DNA of 64,000 nucleotides from Chaenocephalus aceratus (GCA_023974075.1 CM043801.1:5291769-5355768), one strand, 5' to 3'. Counted from the first letter of the stretch, positions 33,983-47,472 are shown. The notes: generated by a model not told the origin, from the sequence alone. Made by a program: numbers and translations.

Positions 33983-34844
33983 CGGAGTTGGGTGTAACGC
34001 GTTACTGTAATAATATTACTTTTGTCGGTAACGGAGTAGTGTAACGCGTTACTTATAATTCAGTAATCACACTACAGTTACTAACATTGCCCCGACATGC
34101 GTTACTCCGTTACTTTTATAAAATAATCACACTCACTGACAGACAAGAGGGGTTTCCGCCGCAGGTTTATATACATGTAGGCCTCTGTAATCTGCGCGAC
34201 CTGCGAGACCACATCTCCACGTGCAGTGCTGCATAAACATGGCTGAGTCTTTTCATCTGTAAACTCCCTCAACGGGGCCGCTCGCTCTCTTTTGTTGATC
34301 ACCCTCTCACGGGTGAACAGTTCAATGTCCCGCTTCATTGTAGGAATTATGCCATGTCTCTACCACTTTAGTTTGACCATCTCTGTTACTAAGTTATGGA
34401 ATACTAAATAAATAAGTAATTAGATACCTTACCGTTACTGCGCTCATAAAGAATGATAAGAATAATGCGTCTTGAACTGGTTTCATTAATTAGTGTCTTG
34501 ACGTTTCACAGACTGTTAGCTTGTTGTGGTAGACTGGTAGCCTATTTTAGAGCATATAAAAAGAAAGACTTGTGTTATGTCTTCCTTAATGCAATAGTAA
34601 TTGGGGGTGCAAGTGGAGTCTCGCAGAGGCAAAACTGTGGCGCGCTTACACTGTAGGTGCGCCGCCGTCTGCGTGATCTGCCTCGGGTGGGCCGGCCCTG
34701 CGAGTAAAGTAACGAGTAAAGTAACGAGTAAGTAACGAGTTACTTTATGTAGAGAGTAACGAAGTAGTGTAACATATTACTTTTTTTTAAAGTAATATGT
34801 AATATGTAATATATTGCTTTTTTTTAGTAACGACCCCATCTCTG
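33983..34844. mobile_element. hAT MITE with 8-bp target duplication
   Basis: Starts CGGAGTTGGGTGTAACGCG and ends TTAGTAACGACCCCATCTCTG. TTCATGAC is duplicated exactly at 33975-33982 and 34845-34852. Multiple GTAACG/CGTTAC motifs sit near both ends. Confidence 0.93.
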
Positions 34845-35109
34845 TTCATGACCACTTATATATTTACTTTGATTAATTCACAGTGCGGTATAATGAGACA
34901 ATAACAGGCTACAGATGAGGACATTTTTTCACACACAGTGACGTCACAAGCTACCCACAATGCAACGCGCACCATATATATATATATAAATACGCCATTT
35001 TCCTGGAGATGCAAATATCCTGGAGTTGCAAATATAAACAGCTAGCTAACGTAGCCAGGCAGAGCGCACTAGGTTTTTTTTCTGAATTAACGACCGAAGA
35101 AATCGCTGC

Positions 35110-35292
35110 ATGTCTTCGGATTACATCTCTGGACTTGAGGGGTGTGCTTTAGGTCGTTACCGGCGTAAACTAGAGCTGTGTGGGTTGTCGGATTGCCCTT
35201 ACAGACTGCCTGCAGATGTATGGAAAAACGACCCTCGAAAGTGGCCTTCGTTGATTTTGGCTGCATCTACGTCTAATTTCTGGAAACACCAG
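35110..35292 (+). CDS. Open exon of an unidentified transposon protein
   Basis: ATG at 35110 begins a 61-codon frame (M-S-S-D-Y-I-S-G-L-E-G, then W-K-N-D-P-R-K-W-P-S) ending in a good donor, CACCAG/GTGAAT. It lies inside the 33756-36412 element on the plus strand. In style it recalls the N-terminal exon of a recurrent fish mobile-element protein that also carries a YqaJ-like nuclease, but I recall this only loosely. No downstream exon was found before the CA array. The function is unknown. Confidence 0.35.
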
Positions 35293-35723
35293 GTGAATAC
35301 CCCACTTGTCACAATAATATTATCATTGCATATATGTGGTATTTTAGAGTTGACTAGATATTGATTAAGGCAATAGACTATGATATTCTGCTTGCACCTC
35401 TCGTGAAATGGCGGATACCGGAATTACGGTGTCGCCCTCGGCCCAATACCCGTATGTGTGTGTGAAAGAATATACACACACATATATATATGTATATAAA
35501 TATATACAATTTAAAGTATGAGAGCACTCTCATAATAACGTAACACAATCAGAGACTGGATATATCCCCCCCCCTCTCTCTGGTCGCTGAAATGGGGAAT
35601 TTAAATTACAGGCCAAAAGTTGTATTTACAAGTATTAAAAGTAAGCATCGGACTCAAACCAACTGAGACCCGTCTGTCCGCCGCATCTACACACTGTAAC
35701 ACACACACCTACACACTGTACCA

Positions 35724-35868
<145 letters not shown>

Positions 35869-36412
35869 CAAACTGTACCACACACACCTACAGCTCCTAA
35901 ATCATAATCAGGCTACAGCCGTTGTGTATTTCATTATGTGAAGCACTAAATGGTCTTAGAAAAATATCGACTCTTTGTTTGTAGATAGCCATATCTACTA
36001 AACTACAGCATACAAATACAGAGAGTAATGTAGGCCTGTTATACTGAGTGATATATATTTTACACACTGCTCTGCTTTTCTGCACAGCTGTTCTCAGTGT
36101 AAACATCGCGTCGCGATGAAAGCAGTTTCTAAAATAATATCCAGGGGATGCATGCAGAGCTGTCATTGGCTGAGATAAGTCCGGCCGTGCGTCACGCCTC
36201 CACCGTTCCCGGAAATGCGGAGGAGCCGTGGAGGAGCCATCAGTGTCTTCTCGGTTAGAGCTCCTCCAGAGAGCCTCCTCGATGCTTGGTCCTCGATGTG
36301 CATTTAGAGAAATGAGATGTCCTTCAACATGGCGCGCTGTAATCCATTTCCGTGTCACTACCGGAGGACCGAGGAGTCGAGGAGGGGATATTAGAGTATT
36401 GAGAAACCTCTA

Positions 36413-37259
36413 ATGAATGAATGGGCGTTTCTCTGACTATTTATAGGCAAATATAGGCGTTACGTGAAGCCCGCAAAAGCTGCATCGCATTTCGAGTTGA
36501 TTGTGATTTATAAAGGGAAACCGGCGTAGGATGTGCCGTACACAAGTCCTGCACCATACGCAGTCTTTTATGAATCGGAAAATGTCTGTGCGTATGTATT
36601 TGCTTTGTCCTACGCAGTGGCGACTGGTCATTAGGGGCACAGCCCCACCTAATGTCAGCAGAAAGTATTAAAAATAATGATTAAAAAAAAATGCAAAAAA
36701 ATTAAAATAAAATATATTTTAAGATCATGTTTAATCATCTGATTCGTCTGTACATTGCTCTTTTAGTCTGTGTTCTTCTAATTAGTGTTTACAGTGTGTG
36801 CCTATTGAGCTGTTAGAGTAGACATAAATGTCTCAGAGCAGACCCAGACTGAGCTGTTGGACTGTCTGTTTCCATCAGAGGACTACAGATGTAAAAAGAG
36901 TGCAATGACAGAGAGCGTCATCCGGCTCACATTGTGTTGCCCGGTGGACACGGCAGCATTGAATAAACATGTCAGCTCTGACGCATAGAGTCAGAGAGTT
37001 TTGTAATGGCATGTGCTCGTAAGGTTTCTTTACTTATGAATCTATTGATTTTTTTAAAATACATGGACCCATTGTCTGACTTTTACTAATTGATGGTTGC
37101 AATTAAGAGCCAGAACAGTTGGACTATTATTAACATTTCAACCAATAATAAAGTGCAATTTCATGCATTTAGTTTAACTCCAATTCAATACATTCAAAAC
37201 TTTATTGACCATGTACAGAATATGTTAACACTTCAAGCCAGTCATATTATCACTTATCC
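36413..37259. other. Stretch without gene; possible hAT end at 36617
   Basis: CAGTGGCGACTGGTCATTAG at about 36617 looks like one end of a hAT-type element (CAGTGGCGxCTGGT), but no matching opposite end was found. Confidence 0.35.
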
Positions 37260-39220
37260 CAGTGGTTCTCAAACTTTTTTCAATAATGTACCCCCTTTGA
37301 AAAAAAAATTCAGCCAAGTACCCCCTGATCAGCACAAAAACAATTGTTAGGGGAAAAAAGCCTATACTAAAGAGGTACAGTACAGCCTTGCACCAAGATT
37401 TGAACTTTTTTTTTTTAAATCTAGTTTTTTCAAATAGATTTGTACTATGTGTTCAGGGTTTGAACTGAAGAGATGTACATTTTGAAAAAATTGTAAATAA
37501 AGATGTGCAAACTTAAAATTACATTATAATAACATAAGTATATTGATTTACGGCCCAAAAAGATATTGCAGATGAAGTATTTTCAGAAATAACCAGGGCC
37601 AGGGGCCAATTTGAGGCCCCACGCACAGTTATTTGATGAGTGCTAGTGGAGCCTTGCAGCGGCGAAACCGTGCCGCGCCACCCTAATTGCGCCACATAAG
37701 CACATACAGTAGGTGCGCCTCAGATGAGGCCCCCTCCGCAAGTTGTGGCCCCCTCCACAAGGTGAGGCCCCACACAGTCTGCATGATCTGCCTGTAGGGA
37801 GGGACAGCTCTGGGAACAACAGCAGCAGTACCAGTACGAATTGTAGTTGAAATATAGCCAGTGATGCATGACGTCCACTGTTGTGGACAGGTGGTTAATC
37901 ATGATTTCCTGCAAACATAAAATCAATACTTTGATAATTTATGAATTATATGATTCCTTAGTTGTTACTTGATGTCACCACATTTGTTATACCTGCAATC
38001 CATAAAAGGATTGGCAAGATATAGATGGGTGACTTGGTCCATTTGGCTTTCTGTCGTCCATCTTGGTTTAGAGACATGTATCATGCACTTACACTGACAT
38101 GGCACTGAGTGGCAGTGTATGGGATGATGCAATAGGGTCCTATGTAGTGGCTGATGGTGCAACTATGCAAAAAAAACAATGCATATACAAGAAAACACCT
38201 TTTGAATAGCTGTGTAGTGACCTCTATGCATGAAAGAGTTAAATGCTACATTTGAAATGTTTACAATCCATCACTAAATTCATGGCAAACCAATTTTAAC
38301 ATCATGCAATAACACTAAGATGACATGAGTTGCATTGAACTGATCTTTTTAATAAGTTGTACTTGCAATGTAGTGAGAAACATGGGCTTGTGCTTCACTG
38401 AGGATCTTTGTCATGCTGACAGGGAGGCAACTGCAGTTATTACACTTCGCGTTTTGAAATATGTGTAACTGTTAATATAAAACCCACACTGCTCAACCTT
38501 CCTTACTTTTCCTAAAATTAGTATATTTATTTATTTTGGGGCGTGGGGAATGAAGAGAACAAAAAATATGAGCATTTTATGAGCATGGGATTTTGACCCC
38601 TCATATAAACATATGCATAATGCTATACTTTGCGGCCACACGCCGTTGCAACGCTTATTGTTTAGGTGTCCTTTGATAAGCAGGCAGTCATATAATTAAC
38701 TAGAACTATCTAGATCTGATAGATTTGGACATAAACGCGAGTGAAGTCTAACCGGACGCGAGAGAGAGATCAGAGATCAGATCAGCTGCTGCTGACAGAG
38801 AACACGCAGCTCTGCATGATCACAGCTCCGCCGCTGTGACGGGCCGTTGAGCGGAGCAAAATACACTAAGAGTTAGACCTAACACACTTAGCTATTTCAT
38901 CTACTCTGGAACAAGCTAAACTAGTTATACATATATTTATTCTTTACTGTCGGGTCACTCATTACAGGTTCAGCGAGCTGCACGAGACTGACGGGCTGTC
39001 AGGAGAGGGAGAGGAAAAGAGAGCACCCCGTTTATTGTTCCCATTTTATTATCCAGAATGGCTGTACACTTTTGAATAAAGTAGTTAATTTACTATTAGT
39101 AGTTTGTTTAAATGCATTAATTACGTTTTTTTTCAATAACATAAAATACATCTCACGTAGCCCCCTGCAGTACTCCAACGTACCCCTAGGGGTCCGCGTA
39201 CCCCTATTTGAGAACTACTG
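37260..39220. mobile_element. hAT-type element (CAGTGGTTCTCAAA ends)
   Basis: Starts CAGTGGTTCTCAAACTTTTT and ends CTATTTGAGAACTACTG, with GTACCCCCT/AGGGGT(A)C motifs next to both ends. The ends are inverted over about 15 bp. No coding remnant is visible. The 8-bp flanks do not match. It includes the 38720-39030 repeat. Confidence 0.75.
38720..39030. repeat. Second copy of the ~300-bp repeat
   Basis: Same orientation as 32575-32875. It carries a ~20-bp insertion (GATCAGAGATCAGATCAGCT region) relative to that copy. Confidence 0.9.
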
Positions 39221-39622
39221 CCAATAACGCTTTGTTGGTCTTAAACATTATACTTTGTTGCCATTGAGCTTCCATCCCACTTGAAGTTAGCTCAACTTAA
39301 GTACTTTTGTTAAAACAATTATAAATGGATTCTTGACCCATATTAAATGCAATTTCTTTATCCTGAAAGTAAGTATCTCTGAGTCTGCATTCTAAACCAT
39401 TGTTCTCTATGCCCTTGTGGTACAAGGCAATGTCACAATCACATTGATGGGAACAACGCCCTGCTAAGTACAAAATAATCAATCCTTGGCAGTTCTCTTT
39501 TATCTTCATCACCACAGATGTGGACATTCCAAGTCCTTCAAAAAGCTGCCCTTTAGAACAATGCATAATCAACTCCTGAACAACAACAAAAAGCCGGCGT
39601 TTTATCCAGTTTGTACACAACG

Positions 39623-39703
39623 ATGGAGAAACTTAACAAGCAGCAGTGGTCCACTGAAGAGACCAGCTACCTACTGGGAATCTGGTCCTACTGGGAAGAG
39701 GTA
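39623..39703 (+). pseudogene. Start of a Myb/SANT-like (trihelix) transposon protein
   Basis: ATG at 39623 encodes M-E-K-L-N-K-Q-Q-W-S-T-E-E-T-S-Y-L-L-G-I-W-S. A tryptophan, an acidic E-E-T and an I-W repeat at this spacing are typical of helix 1 of the Myb/SANT-like domain in PIF/Harbinger accessory proteins. The similarity ends after about 30 codons, where unrelated sequence begins. It is truncated. Confidence 0.5.
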
Positions 39704-42024
39704 CAGATGAAGCTGGAGCACAATGTTGTTATGTTGTGGTTGTCGGTGTCAGCTGTGAGGGGTTTCCGCGCGGTTTGGCTTTATGAAGCAGGCACGCAAA
39801 CGGTTACGTCATGACGCAAACGATGACGGAATGACGCAGCACCAGTCGGACTCTGGGCAGTGTGAAAAGAGCCGGAGCTAAACCCGAAGAACCGGTTCTG
39901 AACCTGAAAAGCTCTAGCACGGAGCTTGAACCGGAGTTGCGTTGGTGTGAATGAGGTATTAGAGAAGCATCACCACATGGTTTGGCTGAGGCGAAAATAC
40001 ATGAATAATTGTTTCCTGTGTTAAAGTCATTGTATTTATAGCCCGATATCACAACTCAAATGTTCCCACTACTGGCTTTACAAGCTCTACAGTATGCAGT
40101 AAATATATTATTTACTTCTGTTCATGGAAGGTTAAGCTACCATCAGGTCAAGATAACATTTCCTGCATATTCTTCAAAGGGAAAGCAAACATATGCCTTT
40201 CAGGCTGCTATTGATGTGAAAAATATACATTGACAAGTAAAACTGCAAAAAAATCGCAACATTAAATAGAGAGGAGAGAAACAACAAGTGGTGATTTGAT
40301 TTCCGGTAAGAGAAAGTGAGAGCATCACAGTAGTGGATAAGACAATTAACTTTCTGTACGATGTGATTTGTTCAGAGGAAATGTACATAACACTATATTT
40401 ATCAAGACAACAGGAAAACACAGAGAAAGTGTTTAGTCAGCAGCTACAGCAAACAGCATAGAGGCTTCTTTCTGAAATAACACGGAGCAGGGGAAATGAA
40501 AAGGCAAGTTCTTATGTCTTTTTGTTATATTGTGTATATTTTTCTATAACTATATTGTCACAGTGAAGTGGAGCAGGGTCAACAAAATTCAGGAGAAGGG
40601 TAGACTTAACAGAAAATAATATTTTATATCAGGTAATCCAGGCAAGATAAGGCAAACTGAACCTCACTTCACGTTGCATGACAAACACCAACATACAATA
40701 ATCTAACAAAGACCAACAGAAAACCAAATGGCAGTAATGAGGGAATAAAGTGCAAGTGTACAGGAGGTCAGCTGGTTTCAGTGCAAATGGAGATCAGGCG
40801 GAACTAATAAGGCCAGGACTGACAATCAAACAGGCGGGAAACACAGTAGAGAAGGGAGGTCTTTTATTAGGCTGACTCTGGAAATTGGCTTTGAAAGAGC
40901 TTCCTCTCCAGAAAGTCAATGACTTTTCAATAGGATTTTGTAATATTGCTGAAAATAAGCTCTGCGGCGAAGCGACATGTATTATCTTTGCAGGTTTTGT
41001 TCAACAGGTTAATCTCCACATATTAACAACACTTTTATAGTTGTTAAAGCGTGACTGCAATCACTAACTAGAGGTAAAAAGCTAATGCTAATGCTAAGCT
41101 ATAAACCATATAGTTTGCGGTTGCTTGGCTTCACGTTAACACATCAAGGCTAATGGCGGCTAACGTCTCATTGGGCTACTTGTTAGCAACTGCCGTTTTT
41201 AAGACACAAAGTAACTTCAGACATTTACATGTACATGTACATATTTAGTAATGTATTTTATGTTGTGGAACAAATTGTTAACATCTGTTAAGCTTTTGTT
41301 CTCCACCGACCTTATTTCAGTCATGAACTCTAAACGAGAGTGCCATCATGTGCTAACCCATTTCCGGGTTTGTAGAACTTAAACAGGGATTTTTTTCAAT
41401 AGGGATATCGGGTGACAAATAATACTTTGATTCTTATTTATAAAGCACTGCTGATATCAGGGGCACATTTTGTTTTTCAATGCGAAAAGTACCAAAAGAA
41501 AATACATAGAGGCTTCATTTGAGCTGCTACTGCCTCACGTTGAAGGCTAATTTTAGCAATGGCGAACCGTCAAGGCCTTCAAGGTATTCAGAGAATACCC
41601 TGGAACACTCAGATAAAAAAAAAAAAAAAACGATTTAATTATATAAATAAAATGTATATAAAATGAATAAAGGAGAATCGTATCTGTGTTGTTGATCTGT
41701 AATATTACAGTGTTACTTTGATTTGTTTGTCCTTCTCGGACCATGCACTACGCATTTCAGTGGTTTTGTGTTAGAAAAGAAAGCAACCAATCAGATCTTG
41801 TTCTGGGTCTCTGGGTAGAATATCCTTCAACCAAGGTATTCTACATCCTTGATAGAATGCCCTGGCCTTTGCACTGAATGAGAGCGTATGTTTGGACTGA
41901 CAGTTTGATCAACCAATCATATATTGATTTGTAGCCAATGGGTGTAGTCTTTCAGAGTTCCCCTCGGTTCCAGGGTACTCTAGAAGGCCCGCTAGTTAAC
42001 TGGCTCGAGACAGAGGATCTAGAT
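39704..42024. other. Long stretch without recognisable gene
   Basis: 39780-39960 has inverted G/C-rich motifs (GGAGCTAAACCCG, AGCTCTAGCACGGAGC) suggesting a MITE end. 40560-40870 resembles anonymous fish interspersed repeat. 41560-41990 contains repeated AAGGTATTC/AGAATACC motifs. None could be paired into a defined element, and no coding signal was found. Confidence 0.35.
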
Positions 42025-42349
42025 CAGGGGTGGGCAATTATTTTTTTACAAGGGGCCACTTCAGAAACTCGAGCTGTGTTGGGGGGCCGAATCAAAATAA
42101 GTTGAACTTAATTCTGCTCAATATACATTTTCTCCCATTATAGAATGCAGTATATTACATATTTTTATGAGCTGTTACTGGTAATGAAAAGAATAAGAAT
42201 GTTCCCTTACAATAAATATATGAAATTGTGGAGTGGGCCAAATATGAAAATACTCCTATAGAGGTAATAAACAGTAAAAACAATCATTGAATCAGTATTT
42301 AATTACCTTTTTGACACGTTAATCTTCACAAACCAATACTGAAAAGGTG

Positions 42350-42735
42350 TTTTACAGTATGTTAAAGATAAGAAATGAATCAGCTTTATACAAAAATAAA
42401 CGAGTGCGTTTGATGTTCATTTCATTCTCAACTGTTTTGAAGTCTTTGAATCGCCTTGAAAACTCACCATGAAGTGCTTCTAACATGGATGAGTACCTCT
42501 GGAGGTGATCATCTGATGGTGTGGCTTCCTTCAGTGTTGGCAAGTGCGTGAGAATGTTGTCCTCCATTTGGCTTGAGAGAAGCTGCAGCTTTCTCATGAA
42601 AGCCTTCACTGCACTGTACTATGTCATGCACAAAAAGGCCCTTGCCTTGCAGTTTGACATTTAGTTCACTCATTAGTGCAGTCACATCTACAGCAAAACC
42701 CAGGTCTGCCATCCAGTCTGCATCTGAAAGCTGTG
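42350..42735 (-). pseudogene. hAT-i transposase, C-terminal part
   Basis: Minus strand reads M-A-D-L-G-F-A-V-D-V-T, L-N-V-K-L-Q-G-K-G-L-F-V-H-D, then after a frame change A-F-M-R-K-L-Q-L-L and H-G-E-F-S-R-R-F-K-D-F-K-T. This is the region after the catalytic core in hAT proteins of the GTF2IRD2/SCAND3-like group. The frame shifts near 42610 and a stop follows at 42352. The end of the dimerisation domain is missing. Confidence 0.8.
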
Positions 42736-42740
42736 GGATG

Positions 42741-43592
42741 CAGGGTCGGCTCTAGAACAAATCGAATGGGGGGGCAATCATTTACTAAAGGGGGGCACAC
42801 ACTGCCGTCAACAACCAACACACAAACACCAACGCAACTTCAATTTAAAAAAACATGCTGTAAAGTCTATTGTCTTTCACACACATTGCAGGGGTGTAGT
42901 GTTATTTTATAGCGCACCTATGACCTGTGCATGCATGCATGCACGGTTGTGCACGACCACCAAAACAGAAACATATATGGACATAGGCCACCATATAAAA
43001 AGTGTGCAAATGTATTTAGGTGGGGGTGGACCTAACCTCCTCTAGGAGGGTCTGGGGGCATGCTCCCCCGGGAAGATTATTTTTAAAATATTGAAGTTAA
43101 ATGCATCAATCTGGTGCACTTTGAGAGCTAAATGAAGAGATCTATGGATAGCCTACATCTCTCAGCAGCACCCAGATGAAACAGAACTGTACACAGATTT
43201 ACTTTTTCTTTATGGATATTTTACTAATCACTCCCCTTTTAAACTGTATTCTTGTGTTACTGTCCTATAGTATTTCATACCCGTTTTTCATTTATTCTCT
43301 TATTTTTAAATAACTATAATGATCATAGGTGTTCCTCGCAAAACATTTTTACATAAATGGTGACCAACCCGTTTGAGACCCACTGAGATAACTTACACTA
43401 AAGTGAACTATCTAAACACTGAGAGAGTCCTTACCTCTGGCTGAGGTTATACGATCTTCTCAGTCTGACAGGAGAGGACTCTCCTCCACCTTGGTGTAGA
43501 AACAGTTCTTTATATCCGTTAGCATAGCTAGCTAACCAGATTAACAACAACATTCCACGTTACCGCTCGCGCACTGACAAAATGCGCTCGTG

Positions 43593-43634
<42 letters not shown>

Positions 43635-44038
43635 CCGAGCTTGAATGAAACACAGAGACCCAGAAGTAGGCTACTTGTACTGTACTGTATATCATATTAT
43701 TTTCGATGGCTTTAATGTATAATCAGTGTAACAGATGAACAGATCGCCTCTAGGCTTTCATCTAAACACACAGCCACGTAATGATAACAAAACAAAAGTC
43801 GGGGGTCATTGGTCAAGCAACACACCAATCAGAGAGCAGCAGTGAGCACAGCTCAGGCTGTGTTTTATATGTGTATTCTTTATTTCTGATGTATTTCACA
43901 CAAAAAACCTTTAGTGGAAACGTTTTCACTTATATGATTTAAAAAAAAAAAACGGCAAAGTGGCAAGGCGTTGGGGGGGCACAGTGACTCATTTGGGGGG
44001 GCATGGCCCGCGAATGACCCCCCATGATGCCGACCCTG
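42741..44038. mobile_element. hAT MITE nested in hAT-i
   Basis: Starts CAGGGTCGGCTCTAG and ends GATGCCGACCCTG. GTGGGATG is duplicated exactly at 42733-42740 and 44039-44046, and removal restores the hAT-i coding order. G7 tracts lie next to both ends. A CA array (43594-43631) lies inside. Confidence 0.95.
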
Positions 44039-44046
44039 GTGGGATG

Positions 44047-44420
44047 TCCTTCCCTTTCTTCACACAGAAGTCTTGAATCTCTTCTCTCAGGTCCCATACT
44101 CTTTTCAGCACGTTGCCCAGGCTGAGCCACCGGACAGCTGCATGGTAGGGTCTGTCACGATGTTCAGTCTCACTTTCCTCCAAAAGTGCAACAAACTGTC
44201 TGTGATTCAATGCTCTTGCCCTGATGAAGTTAACTATTTTAGTTACAACATCAACAACATGGTTCATTTTTAACACTGACTTACACAACACTTCCTGATG
44301 TATAATACAATGCAAAAATGCCAATTTCTGCTCAGGGTTAATTTCTGTCACTTTATCCTGCATTCTCTTCAATAGTCCAACATTTTTCCCTGTCAGATGT
44401 GGACAACCATCCGTTGTCAC
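44047..44420 (-). pseudogene. hAT-i transposase, middle part
   Basis: Minus strand reads G-V-T-T-D-G-C-P-H-L-T-G-K-N-V-G, L-H-C-I-I-H-Q-E-V-L-C, A-R-A-L-N-H-R-Q-F and V-R-W-L-S-L-G. This is the second catalytic-Asp region and the conserved W block of hAT transposases. It is open for about 130 codons. It continues the 47438-47806 fragment directly once the foldback element is removed. Confidence 0.9.
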
Positions 44421-44448
44421 GCCTACCCAACCCAGTCTCACGGCATTT

Positions 44449-44582
44449 CGTGTTCACCTACACGATTTTTAATCTATTGATTCGTGTTCACCAACACGAT
44501 TTGCCCCTTTTTTTCGTGTTGCACAGCACGATTTTAAAAGCAATGTATTTCTACTGGTAATGTGTTTCGTGCCTGCAGCACG
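44449..44582. repeat. Left array of short CGTG...CACG palindromes
   Basis: Four imperfect 15-16-bp palindromes: CGTGTTCACCTACACG (44449), CGTGTTCACCAACACG (44483), CGTGTTGCACAGCACG (44515) and CGTGCCTGCAGCACG (44568). Start-to-start spacing is 34, 32 and 53 bp. They are candidate transposase-binding sites. Confidence 0.85.
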
Positions 44583-45610
44583 TCTTTTTCTCCGGTCGGG
44601 TCGAGGAAGACCGGAAGCTGTGTGGTTCATAAAAACATGTTCTTACTCAATATCAAGCCACAATTATTGCTTTTATTTGAAATCGTATAATTTCGGACTG
44701 TTGTTGCCGTCTGTGAGGAAAATAAATGGGGCTCAGAGCCTCAGGATACTGAAATCTGTATTTTTTAAATCTTTTTTCCTTCTAATTTGTTATTCTTTTC
44801 AAAATAACACACTGTTATTTACTCACCAATAACACTCAATTATCCTTGCTTTTATTTATTGGTTTAATTCCATAATCTCGTGCTTTTTTGGCGTCCGTCA
44901 GGAACTGAATTTCAAAATAAAAATAACCGGAAACAGACGTAGGCATTTCGAGCGATTACCCAAGATCCTCAGCTATGGTTTTAAGCTTGCTTATTGGATG
45001 TTTTAGCCGCAATGCATGCTGGGATTTGGTGTTTATATGATGTGAAATCCGGAAAACATTTTAAAAGAATAAAATAATACTTAATTCCGAGTGTTCTTGC
45101 TTTTCTCTTTGAAAGTCATCACATAACGGCATTGTAATACACGGTTCGGCTGCATTACATATTACAGATCTGCCGTAGTTCTTTATTTATAGAGCCCTGA
45201 TGAGAAGACCTTTGGAAAAACTGAGAAAATGCCGCTGAAACTGAATACTTGACGTGGATCATAAATATATTCAACAATTAAACAACATCTTCAATTTCTC
45301 TTCACACAATACGTCTCCTTGCAGTATCAACACTAATTCGGCTGACTTTTACATTTGATCTAATTCATAGATAGGTTATATTTACACCATAACGGTGCAC
45401 AGCTGATATAAAAGGACTGTAGTTTTTAAAGATATTACTGATTTTCTTTGAATGTAAGAATGTAAATACTGAGTCTGAAATAGTATAGCAATATGCTGTA
45501 AAATGATGTGAAAGCATGAATAAAACGTGTCCTACACTAATAATACAAAGTTATTATGGCTGTGTGTACCTTGTGTGCACCGCCTAGTGGTTAAAGCACG
45601 TTATTGAATT

Positions 45611-45717
45611 ATTGTTTTTATGTGTTATAATATAACACATAAAAACAATAATGTACTCTTCATATTTTTTTCATCAAATATTATTTGAATATTTGAATAA
45701 AAATATGAAGAGTACAT
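45611..45717. repeat. Two adjacent perfect hairpins in the foldback centre
   Basis: 45611-45649 is a perfect 39-bp palindrome (arms of 19 bp, ATTGTTTTTATGTGTTATA, around a single A). One base later a second hairpin has perfect 19-bp arms (ATGTACTCTTCATATTTTT at 45651 and its complement ending at 45717) and a ~29-nt loop. Confidence 0.95.
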
Positions 45718-47350
45718 ACTTTCATAGGGGGAAAGTAGAAGGTCTGTGATAGAAATATAGAATATAAAAAATCAAGAAGATACTATAAGTGATCTCTACA
45801 ATAAAACAGTTTAGTGCAGGATGTACAAAGATATTAATAGGAGGAGGTGCAAAACAGAAAAACGGATTAACCTTTATTTAAACATTAAATAACAGATTAA
45901 GGTATTCTTTTAAATAAGAAAAAAACTTTGGGGGTATCTATCTACAGATAAATATTAAGCCTGACAAAGTACTTAACGTCTAATATATTGCTTTCCTGCA
46001 ATGTTAACTATGTTGAAGCACTTATTTTAACTGATATTATACACATTAATTATACTCTTATGTATGTAGATAGAATAAGAAATGTGCAGAATATGACAGT
46101 TTAATGGTGGAGGTACACACATATTGATAGATGTCTTGTAATGCACTGTTGAGGAACCTGTGACCCAAGTTTTTCATTCATTGCATAACTACACCGTAGT
46201 TGTGTATATGATATGTCAATAAACCTTTGAAAATCTTGAAGGGGATGTGCAAAATAGCCATAATATACAGTCTTTAATTAACTATTAGTAGAGAATAACG
46301 AGTAATGAATATACTTTATTACTCGTTTCCATTCATGTCAATTGCAGATACATGTTTAGTCTTCTCAAGCACCAACTATCAAATATCTCTCCTGATTGTT
46401 GGCACTTGACAATCACCTTACCTGAATTTTACTCAGGTGTAACTAAAGTCTGATTTAAGGGTTGTTTATATTTCACATCATTAATCAGAATCTGCAAAGT
46501 AACTCAAATAAATGCAGTGGAGTAAAAATACCAGGTTAACCTCTGAATTGTCGTGGAGTAGAATTACAAAGTAACAATGAGCTGTCATGTGGGTATATAT
46601 TAATGCTATATATTGATGCTGCGCATTATGGACACAAGCGATGTTCACCCATTTATTAATTATATGTTTTACATTTGATAACACCAATGTGTTTAATACT
46701 GGCAACTTCTAATTGTGGGAAAAACGAAAACGTTCAGTAGAGACGTCCCATAGAACATTTTGCGAAACACAATAGTGTAGTGTGTAGTTCTGGGGGGGCG
46801 TTCGATTCCAGTTTTGGATAGTCTGGCGTGGTTTCGTTCCATTTCACACAGCTGTTTGACGCTCTGCATAACCTTACGGGGACTATAGTCCTAAACGATA
46901 GCTGGGGATTATGGGTAGTGTAGTGTCTTCGGCCATCCTAAACTCAGAAATGTTGACAATCGCAATGATACTCGAAATGTCCCTTATAGGCCTATGTCTG
47001 TTTCCGGTTATTTTTATTTTGAAATTCAGTTCCTGATGGACGCCAAAACAGCCCGAGATTATGGAATTAAACCAATAAATAAAAGCAAGGATAATTGTGT
47101 GTTATTGGTGAGTAAATAACAGTGTGTTATTTTGAAAAGAATAACAAATTAGGAGGAAACAAATATTTAAAAATACAGATGTCAGTATCCTGAGGCTCTG
47201 AGCCCCATTTATTTTCCTCACAGGCGGCAACAAATGTCCGAAATTATACGATTTAAAATAAAAGCAATAACTGTGGCTTGATATTGAGTAAGAACATGTT
47301 TTTATGAACCACACAGCTTCCGGTCTCCCACGACCCGACCGGAGAAAAAT

Positions 47351-47472
47351 ACGTGCTGCAGGCAGTAGAAATACATTGCTTTTAAAATCGTGCTGTGCAA
47401 CACGAAAAAAGGGGCAAATCGTGTTGGTGAACACGAATCAATAGATTAAAAATCGTGTTGGTGAACACGACA
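47351..47472. repeat. Right array of CGTG...CACG palindromes
   Basis: Mirror image of the left array inside the right arm, with motifs at about 47352, 47390, 47420 and 47454. The outermost two keep the full CGTGTT(GGTG)AACACG form. Confidence 0.85.

Noticed and set aside
36228..36413. Short Arg-rich frame at the right end of the 33756-36412 element
   Set aside because: Consists largely of terminal inverted-repeat sequence.
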